Shown in pieces: positions 13,666 through 19,363 of a stretch of 19,363 nt of DNA. The DNA lies in NCBI GenBank assembly GCA_900290315.1, contig OKRF01000002.1:34895-54257 (forward strand). Reading direction: 5' to 3'. The stretch is from Candidatus Sulfopaludibacter sp. SbA3 (GTDB lineage Bacteria > Acidobacteriota > Terriglobia > Bryobacterales > Bryobacteraceae). Positions within the stretch are counted from its first letter, which is position 1, and every line of letters starts with the position of its first letter. The notes beneath the pieces were generated by a model. It did no database searches. It was not told where the DNA came from and worked only from the letters and a program-made list of their open reading frames with translations. Both the position numbers and the translations under genes were made by a program.

Positions 13666-15660
13666 CTAGCGCGCGCTGCGTAAACGGTCCAGGGTCTGAC
13701 GCAGTTCCGGGTCGGGGTTCAGGCGGTAGGCGGCTTCCAGTTGAGCGATGGCTTCCGGCATACGGCCGGGAATCTGCGAGAGGGCCACTCCCAGGTTGAA
13801 GCGGGCGTCGGAATAGTCGGGCTTGGCCTTTACGGCTGCCTGGAAATGCGCCAGGGCTTCGGACTCGCGCCCTGGAATCTGGGTCAGCGTGACGCCCAGA
13901 TTGTTCTGCGCCTCCGCGAAATCCGGCCGCATCCGCAGGGCGGCTTCAAACTGAGTGGTGGCTTCGGTGAGCCGGCCGGCATGGGAGAGATCCACTCCCG
14001 CGCTGTAGTGGGCTTCGGCCGAATCGGGCGCGGGCGCGCGGAGGGCGATGGCCAAATTCTGGCGGGCGTCGCCATAATTCGGGTCGAAGCGCAGCGCAAG
14101 CTGATACTCGGCGATGGCTTCCGGCAGGCGGCTGGCCTCTTGCAGAGCGTTGGCGAGGTTGTTGTGCACGATGGCGGAATCGGGATTGAGGCGCAGAGCT
14201 GCCTGATATTCCGGGATGGCTTCAGCCGGTTTGCCGCTTTTCGCCAGCGCGGTTCCCAGGTCGGAATGCGCGGAAGCGGAATCGGGGGTGATGCGCAGGG
14301 CCGCTTGCAGATGCCGGATCGCGTCGGGCAAGCGGCCTGGGATATCGAGCAGATAGCTGCCCAGGTTGTGCTCCGCCAGGGAATTGCCGGATGTGACGGC
14401 CAGCGCATGGTCATACAGCAGCTCGCTGTTGCGCCAGTATCCTAGTTGCGTCCAGGTGAGGGGCACGCAGCAGGCGCATCCCGCGACGGCCAGGGCTGCG
14501 ATGGGCACCTTGGCGCGGGGCCATCGGCGGATTACATCTACCGCGCCCCAGGCCAGCATCAGCGCGGGTCCGACCATCGGAACGTACATATAGCGATCGG
14601 CGCGGGACTGCGAGCCCACCTGCACTAACCCGATCACGGGGACGAGCGTACCAAGATACCAGAGCCAGCCGACGGCCAGGTACGGGAATCTACGATAGCC
14701 GGCCCAGACCAGGCCCGAGATGGCCAGAATCGCCAGCCCCGCCAGGAGCGGCTGCCAGGCCGGCACCTCAGCGGGATAGGGGCAAAATACGGCCAGTCCA
14801 GTAGGCCACAACGTTTTGGCGAGGTACAGGACATAGGTGACGCATGCATTCTGCAGGCGTAGCGCAATGGGGACGGTGGCGAGCAGCGCTTCCACCGCTC
14901 CACTTCCTTTTTGCACCACAATGGTGGTCACGGCAGCAGCGGCGGAAAGCGCGAAGAAGGGAAGTTTTTCGAGTAGGATAGACAGCTTGCCCGGGCGAAG
15001 CCGGGATTGTTTTCTCTCGTCTGCCTTCTTCGTGGCAGGCCCGCGGCGGAGGGGCCAGAAGTCCAGCAGCAACAGGAGAAATGGGAGCGTCACGATCATG
15101 GGTTTCGCCATCAGTCCCAGGCCGAAGGCGAAAAGGACGATGGAGTAGCGCGCGAGGCCCGGGCGCTCGGTGTATCGTACGTAGGCCCACAACGCCAGGA
15201 ACCAGAACAGGGCGCAGAGCACATCTTTGCGCTCGGCCACCCAGGCGACGGATTCGGTGTGCAGCGGATGCAGCGCGAACAGCATGGCCACAAACGCGCT
15301 GGGCCACCGGGCGTGGGTGGCGCGCTGCAGGAAGGCGAATAACAGCATCGCCGCCAGCGCGTGGAACAGGACATTCGCGAGATGGTGCCAGCCGGCCCGC
15401 AAGCCGAAGAGTTCCGCATCCAACATGTGGGAGATGCGTGTGACGGGGAACCAGTTGGCGGCGTCGCCGGAAGTCAGCGCCCAGAGAAGGCCATCGGCGG
15501 TGATGCCGCCGCGCACGTGCGCGTTGTGGGTGACGTAGTCCGGGTCGTCGTAGTTGACGAAATCGAAGGTACTGGTTTGGAAGTAGACGGTGAAGGTCGC
15601 GGCGAAGAGCGCCAGGTGAATCCAGAGATCGATGCGGAACTTGGGCACGAAAACGGGCAA
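13666..15660 (-). CDS. TMTC-like GT-C glycosyltransferase membrane protein with C-terminal TPRs
   Basis: A 664-residue protein starting at TTG 15658-15660, with GTGGGG 11 nt upstream; GTG 15646-15648 (VPKFRIDL) is an alternative, and no ATG start fits. The N-terminal two thirds is polytopic. An early extracytoplasmic loop holds the GT-C acidic pair in FVNYDDPDYV, then NWFPVTRISHMLDAELFGL, FALHPLHTESVAWVAERKD and GLMAKPMIVTLPFLLLLLDF follow, as in bacterial relatives of the TMTC O-mannosyltransferases. From about residue 430 to the end there are some seven TPR units (for example GRLPDAIRHLQAALRITPDS, GKPAEAIPEYQAALRLNPDS). Family members are thought to move sugars from lipid-linked donors; the acceptor is unknown. 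The start region is overlapped by a 23-bp tandem duplication. Confidence 0.82.
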   Translation of the reverse strand: MPVFVPKFRIDLWIHLALFAATFTVYFQTSTFDFVNYDDPDYVTHNAHVRGGITADGLLWALTSGDAANWFPVTRISHMLDAELFGLRAGWHHLANVLFHALAAMLLFAFLQRATHARWPSAFVAMLFALHPLHTESVAWVAERKDVLCALFWFLALWAYVRYTERPGLARYSIVLFAFGLGLMAKPMIVTLPFLLLLLDFWPLRRGPATKKADERKQSRLRPGKLSILLEKLPFFALSAAAAVTTIVVQKGSGAVEALLATVPIALRLQNACVTYVLYLAKTLWPTGLAVFCPYPAEVPAWQPLLAGLAILAISGLVWAGYRRFPYLAVGWLWYLGTLVPVIGLVQVGSQSRADRYMYVPMVGPALMLAWGAVDVIRRWPRAKVPIAALAVAGCACCVPLTWTQLGYWRNSELLYDHALAVTSGNSLAEHNLGSYLLDIPGRLPDAIRHLQAALRITPDSASAHSDLGTALAKSGKPAEAIPEYQAALRLNPDSAIVHNNLANALQEASRLPEAIAEYQLALRFDPNYGDARQNLAIALRAPAPDSAEAHYSAGVDLSHAGRLTEATTQFEAALRMRPDFAEAQNNLGVTLTQIPGRESEALAHFQAAVKAKPDYSDARFNLGVALSQIPGRMPEAIAQLEAAYRLNPDPELRQTLDRLRSAR

Positions 15661-15700
15661 GCTAAAGCATACCCCACGGGCAAGCTAAAGCATACCCCAC
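15653..15700. repeat. 23-bp tandem duplication across the start region of the glycosyltransferase gene
   Basis: The sequence 15653-15675 is repeated at 15676-15698, and the match continues for 2 more bases (15699-15700), so the junction has 2 bp of microhomology. The unit contains the probable ribosome binding site and the first codons, so two SD-like GTGGGG words now lie upstream of the coding region. The downstream frame is not broken from TTG 15660, but spacing to any upstream promoter is altered. Confidence 0.96.
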
Positions 15701-15711
15701 CACGTAGAGTA

Positions 15712-15735
15712 CCGGCGGCCGAAAGCGGCCGCCGG
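15712..15735 (-). terminator. Perfect 10-bp G+C hairpin after the TonB-dependent receptor gene
   Basis: CCGGCGGCCG (15712-15721), loop AAAG, CGGCCGCCGG (15726-15735): a perfect 10-bp stem directly behind the receptor stop codon (15750-15752). No T run follows on the minus strand, so it is at best an attenuator, a 3'-end-stabilising hairpin or a weak terminator between the receptor and glycosyltransferase genes. Confidence 0.5.
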
Positions 15736-15749
15736 CCCTGCCGGGTTCC

Positions 15750-18700
15750 TCAGAACGTGATCTTGGCGCCGAGTTGCAGGGAGCGGCCGAACGCGCCGAC
15801 CCCGTTGACGCCGGAGCCGCTGTTGATCGTCCCCTGGATGACCCCGAAGTTGGCGTTGTTGCTGGAGCAGCACGAATTGTTCGGATTGCTGAATGCCGGC
15901 GTGTTGGTCAGGTCGAAGCTCTCGGCTCGCACTTCCAGCTTGATCCTTTCGCTGACCTGGAAGGTCTTGAACATGGAGAGATCGATCCGGAACATGCCGG
16001 GTCCGCTCAGAATGTTGCGGCCGGAAGTACCGAACACTCCGGCTCCCACCGGCTGGGTAAAGCTCGCCGTGCTGAACCAGGGATTGCCGGGCCCGACACC
16101 GTGCAGAATCTGCACGTCCGCCACCTGGTTCGCCGTCTGGGTCTCGCCGGGCGTGTTCAGAGCGCCGCCGTTGGCCGTGATATAGAAAGGCGTGCCGGTC
16201 AACATGGTGAGGATCCCCGCCACCTGCCAGCCGCCGATGATCCTGGAAGCCAGGCCCTGGCTGAGGAGCGCTTTGCCGGGGCCGATCGGCAGTTCGTAGA
16301 CGTAGCTCTGGACGAAGTTGAGCGTACGGTCGAAATCCGTACGCGCCCAGTTCCGCTGCGGGTTGATGAACCACAGCAGGTTGCCATCGTCGTCCGTCTG
16401 CATGCTCATGCCCTTTTGCCAGGTGAACGAACTGGTGACGCTCAGGCCCTTATAGTAGCGGCGGTCGAGCTTCACCTGCAGCGCGTTGTAACTCGAAGAG
16501 AATCCCCGCCACCGCTCCGTGTAACTCTGCGTGCGCGGGAAGAAAACGTCGCCCGCATTGCCGGAGTTCAGCGTGTAACTCACGTTCAGGTTGACGTTCG
16601 TGGCCACGCGCACGCCGTGGTTACCCACATAGGCCACGTCCAGGGTGAAATGTCCCGGTATAGAGCGCTGCACCGCGAAATTCCAGGATTCCGCGTAGGT
16701 ATTCTTAAAGTCCGTGGGAACCACGTCGAAGTTCGAACTGGCCAGCGTGCCCGTGGGGGTAATGATTCCGCTAGAGGGAATCACGATCGGCACCGGAGCT
16801 GGGAAGCCCGCCTGGAAAGTGGCGGGCGTAACACCATCGCCCAGCACCGCGGGACCATATCCGTTCCCCGTGGAACTCGTGTTGTAAGCGTTGTTGGCCC
16901 TTACCGGGAAGTTATAAGCATAAGTATTGTCCTGGAATGGTGTGTAACTGATGCCGAAGCCCGCACGAACGACGGTCTTATCGGTCAGGCGGTAAGCCAG
17001 CCCCAGGCGGGGGGCGAAGTACTTATAGTGCGTCGCCATCCCCAGGTTCATGGGGTTGCTACCCACTCCCGCGATGATGAGCTGATTCGTGTACGGATTG
17101 TAATTGGAAAAGCCTCCCGGGAAATGCGGTGTACCTGGTTCGTAGAGTTCCCAGCGCAGGCCCAGGTCCAGTGTCATCTTGGGTGAAACCTGCCACTTAT
17201 CGCCGCCGAACGCGAAGAACCAGGTATCCCGATAAGCCGGAAAATAGGTGTCCAGGTCACGGCCGGCGCTGCTGGGCTGATCCAGCAGGAAACTGCCCAT
17301 GTCGTTCCCCCAACTGGTGGTGGCGCCCACGATGGAGGTCTGGTTGGACCCGAAATTGTAAACCCCGCGCGGGCTGTAAGTCTGATCCTGTAGCAAATCG
17401 TCGCGCACGCGCCGGACGTCGATGCCCCACTTGATGGTGTGGTTCCCCCTCACCTTGGTCCAGCTATTCACCATGTCGATATTGGCTTCGGCGCGGATCC
17501 ACGGCAGGCTCGCGGAATAACCGATAAACGGATTGGAGAATGGACCGTTCAGGTTGATGCCGACGATGCCGCTGGTGAAGGGATCGGAGGAAAGGTTGAC
17601 ACCCGGGATTCCCAGGTTGGTGGCGTCGTTGGTGCCGAAATCGCTCGGTTGTGCGTCGTTGTGATAGTGCGCCACGCCGATGCGGACTTCGGTCAGCAGG
17701 GTGGGAGTGATGACCCGGTTGTAATTGAGGCCCACGCTGTAGGTCTTCTGAATGCCGGTGCCCATAAAGGCGCCACCGGGTCCGTCTCCACCAGCCGTGC
17801 CGAAAAGCGGCGCCTGGAAGACTACCGGCCGCTGGAAACTGAATCGGCCGCTCAGGCGGTCTTTGTCTGAGATGTTGTAGTCGATCTTGGCATCCACCGA
17901 ATCCTGGGTCTTGCGGAACGGCAGTGCGGCGAAATAGTTGTTGGAGGGAGAAGAGGGGTTATAACTTTGATTCGGCGCCGGAACCAGCGCCGCGATCTTC
18001 GCGGAGATGGGGTTGATCCGGCTCGAGGGAATCTGGTTGCCGGGGAACGGCGTGCGTCCGGCGTCGGTGCCGTTCTGCAGGCCGGTGGCGGGGTCGTAAA
18101 CGATGGTCGGCGAGGCGCTCAAATCACCTGTGCGGGACGCCATGGAAGGAATCGTCACCAGGCTGGTATTGGCCTCGTGATCTTCGATCCTCAGGTAGTC
18201 GGCGAAAAAGAACAGCTTGTTCTTCTTGATGGGACCGCCGGCGTTGCCGCCGAAATAGTTGTAAGCCACATGGCCTAGCGAAGCGTTGAAGAAGCTGCGG
18301 GAATCGAAATCGCTGTTCTGGAGAAACTCGTAAGCGCCGCCGTGATAATTGTTGCTGCCGCTCTTGAGAACCACATTCGTAACGCCTCCCGAGGCGCGTC
18401 CCAACTCCGCTTCGAAATTGTTGGTGGAGACATCCACTGTTTGAATGGCTTCGGCAGGCGGCACCAGGATCTGGAGTAGTCCCGTGCGCTCGTTATCGTC
18501 GATGCCCTCAATCTGGTAGCTGTTTCCCTGGCGGCCCTGGCCGTTGACTTCGGTCTGCAACGACCCGCCTGAGTTGAAGAACTGGGAGTGCTGCCAGGTG
18601 GCCGGCGCAGTGCCGGGCACCAGGTTCAGCAGGGCCTGGAAATTCCGATTAGTCCCCAGAGGCAAGTTCGCCACTGCGACTGTGTCGATGGAGCGGCCCA

Positions 18701-19100
18701 CATCGGACCGGTCGGTTTGGAGCGCCGGCGCTGTGGCTACCACTTCAATGGTTTCGCTGACGTTGCCGGTTTGCAGTTGTAAATCGACGCGGCCGGTAGA
18801 ATCGACCACCAGTTCGATTCCGCGGCGGACTTCTTTCTTGAAGCCGGTCATTTCCACGGATACGGTATATCGGCCGGGAGGCAGATCGGGAAATGTAAAA
18901 TTACCGCTCTCGTTGGTTTGAGCCGTGTGGCTCACTCCGGTGGATTCCTCTGTGATCGTCACTTTGGCATTGGTGACGACTCCACCGCTGGCGTCGGTGA
19001 CGGTACCAAGGAGAGTCGCATTGACAGCTTGTGAATACGCCAAGCCGGCGCACAACAGCGCCAGCAGGAAGAGAACAAACATGGTTCGTACACGCGGCAT
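15750..19100 (-). CDS. Oar-like TonB-dependent outer-membrane receptor with carboxypeptidase-regulatory domain
   Basis: A 1116-residue protein; ATG 19098-19100 has AAGGGG 9 nt upstream. A signal peptide (about 1-24, MFVLFLLALLCAGLAYSQA) is followed by a CarboxypepD_reg-like beta sandwich (about 25-115: LLGTVTDASGGVVTNAKVTI, TNESGNFTFPDLPPGRYTV), a plug domain (about 125-240: NYYLQ absent, but DDNERTGL and GGVTNVVLKSGSNNYHGG are the usual landmarks) and a long beta-barrel rich in Asn, Ser and Tyr. It ends in aromatic Phe (LGAKITF), the usual outer-membrane insertion signal. Such Oar-like receptors are highly expanded in Acidobacteriota and probably import polymers or glycans; the substrate here is unknown. 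A Cys-Cys pair lies near the C-terminus (NNSCCSSNN). No frameshift is seen. The gene upstream encodes a malectin-like end, hinting at a carbohydrate context. Confidence 0.9.
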   Translation of the reverse strand: MPRVRTMFVLFLLALLCAGLAYSQAVNATLLGTVTDASGGVVTNAKVTITEESTGVSHTAQTNESGNFTFPDLPPGRYTVSVEMTGFKKEVRRGIELVVDSTGRVDLQLQTGNVSETIEVVATAPALQTDRSDVGRSIDTVAVANLPLGTNRNFQALLNLVPGTAPATWQHSQFFNSGGSLQTEVNGQGRQGNSYQIEGIDDNERTGLLQILVPPAEAIQTVDVSTNNFEAELGRASGGVTNVVLKSGSNNYHGGAYEFLQNSDFDSRSFFNASLGHVAYNYFGGNAGGPIKKNKLFFFADYLRIEDHEANTSLVTIPSMASRTGDLSASPTIVYDPATGLQNGTDAGRTPFPGNQIPSSRINPISAKIAALVPAPNQSYNPSSPSNNYFAALPFRKTQDSVDAKIDYNISDKDRLSGRFSFQRPVVFQAPLFGTAGGDGPGGAFMGTGIQKTYSVGLNYNRVITPTLLTEVRIGVAHYHNDAQPSDFGTNDATNLGIPGVNLSSDPFTSGIVGINLNGPFSNPFIGYSASLPWIRAEANIDMVNSWTKVRGNHTIKWGIDVRRVRDDLLQDQTYSPRGVYNFGSNQTSIVGATTSWGNDMGSFLLDQPSSAGRDLDTYFPAYRDTWFFAFGGDKWQVSPKMTLDLGLRWELYEPGTPHFPGGFSNYNPYTNQLIIAGVGSNPMNLGMATHYKYFAPRLGLAYRLTDKTVVRAGFGISYTPFQDNTYAYNFPVRANNAYNTSSTGNGYGPAVLGDGVTPATFQAGFPAPVPIVIPSSGIITPTGTLASSNFDVVPTDFKNTYAESWNFAVQRSIPGHFTLDVAYVGNHGVRVATNVNLNVSYTLNSGNAGDVFFPRTQSYTERWRGFSSSYNALQVKLDRRYYKGLSVTSSFTWQKGMSMQTDDDGNLLWFINPQRNWARTDFDRTLNFVQSYVYELPIGPGKALLSQGLASRIIGGWQVAGILTMLTGTPFYITANGGALNTPGETQTANQVADVQILHGVGPGNPWFSTASFTQPVGAGVFGTSGRNILSGPGMFRIDLSMFKTFQVSERIKLEVRAESFDLTNTPAFSNPNNSCCSSNNANFGVIQGTINSGSGVNGVGAFGRSLQLGAKITF

Positions 19101-19270
19101 GAAGCAATACCCCTTTCAACTGGGGAGGCACAGGGATAGAGTGTGCGCTCTTTTTGCGATAACCAGAACCTTTCACCCCGTACTCCCGAAGACCACCAAA
19201 ACCTCACAGGGATTCTACGGGGGTGCGGGCCTTTAAGGAAGTTTCATCAGGTTAATTTAACTGCGGCGCC
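19101..19270. promoter_or_regulatory. 170-bp gap upstream of the TonB-dependent receptor
   Basis: It holds the receptor's leader. The palindrome GTTAA-T-TTAAC (19251-19261) lies 10 bp from the upstream stop codon, in the only A+T-rich part, and could be an operator or part of a promoter. A short CCCC/GGGG hairpin (19111-19126) could mask the receptor's Shine-Dalgarno. I find no convincing -35/-10 pair. Confidence 0.3.
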
Positions 19271-19363
19271 TTACTCCTGGATCACTTCGATGGCGTTGAT
19301 GAGGGCATAGTTGACAACCGGTACAAAGGCGAGATCGATCTTTCCCATCGGCGAGGCCGATAC
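19271..19363 (-). CDS. C-terminal end of a malectin-like carbohydrate-binding protein, partial
   Basis: Thirty residues are visible, ending at TAA (19271-19273): GKIDLAFVPVVNYALINAIE is the core, followed by VIQE. The pattern of a last beta strand with AFVPV and then INAIEV is that of malectin or malectin-like domains, which bind di- and oligosaccharides and are frequent at the C-termini of large exported acidobacterial proteins. The rest lies outside the window, so the parent protein cannot be named. It is co-oriented with the receptor gene 170 bp downstream. Confidence 0.5.
   Translation of the reverse strand, partial: VSASPMGKIDLAFVPVVNYALINAIEVIQE

Noticed and set aside
985..15700. Tandem copies as transposon target-site duplications or excision footprints
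   Set aside because: Unit lengths (14, 23, 48, 50 bp) vary and are too long for target-site duplications, and no element remnants lie between copies.
15774..17186. 470-codon open frame antisense to the TonB-dependent receptor
   Set aside because: A shadow of the receptor's barrel coding; no signal, domain or Shine-Dalgarno supports it.

Overview
The window looks like chromosomal DNA of a soil Acidobacteriota, most probably the Bryobacterales/Solibacter group. The evidence is high G+C, a large Oar-like TonB-dependent receptor with an N-terminal carboxypeptidase-regulatory domain, an S46 peptidase, a GT-C/TPR protein of the TMTC-like type, DtxR/MntR-type and BlaI-type regulatory signals, and G+C-rich palindromic intergenic repeats. 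The species cannot be fixed from sequence alone. I see no rRNA, tRNA, CRISPR array, insertion sequence or phage gene.

Layout. 1-1455 (-) is an S46-type dipeptidyl-peptidase gene, cut by the window edge and broken by an amber codon at the seam of a 48-bp tandem duplication. Divergent from it is an exported TPR protein (1597-2763, +) with a BlaI-like operator at its start. Next come an exported acidobacterial protein of unknown function (2842-3804, -), divergent from a small bacterial-PH-domain membrane protein (3878-4321, +). Palindromic bidirectional terminators lie between the convergent pairs (2769-2841 and 4332-4459). 4463-8912 (-) is an overlapping two-component operon: a ComP-like PDZ/7TM/GAF/PAS histidine kinase followed by an NtrC-family sigma-54 activator. 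Divergent from it, across a promoter-rich 460-bp gap, is an exopolysaccharide export set (9377-12939, +): OPX/Wza-like lipoprotein, Wzz/GumC-like co-polymerase and CpsD-like tyrosine autokinase. 12948-19100 (-) reads in the order TonB-dependent receptor, TMTC-like glycosyltransferase with TPRs, DtxR/MntR-like regulator. The end of a malectin-like gene (19271-19363, -) lies upstream of the receptor.

How they work together. The kinase and activator probably sense an envelope or cell-density signal and may control the divergent polysaccharide genes. The three export proteins form the classical envelope-spanning Wzx/Wzy-type export and chain-length machinery, but no polymer glycosyltransferase, flippase or polymerase is visible here.

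The most striking signal is that four perfect or near-perfect short tandem duplications (units 48, 14, 50 and 23 bp) lie in this one 19-kb window. Three of them break otherwise intact genes (S46 peptidase, polysaccharide co-polymerase, DtxR regulator). Removing exactly one copy restores each reading frame. The fourth sits over the start region of the glycosyltransferase. They have almost no junction microhomology. They are either a reversible duplication-based mutation process (possibly contingency-like switching) or unmerged overlaps at contig joins. Either way the three genes should be read as probably intact in the ancestor.
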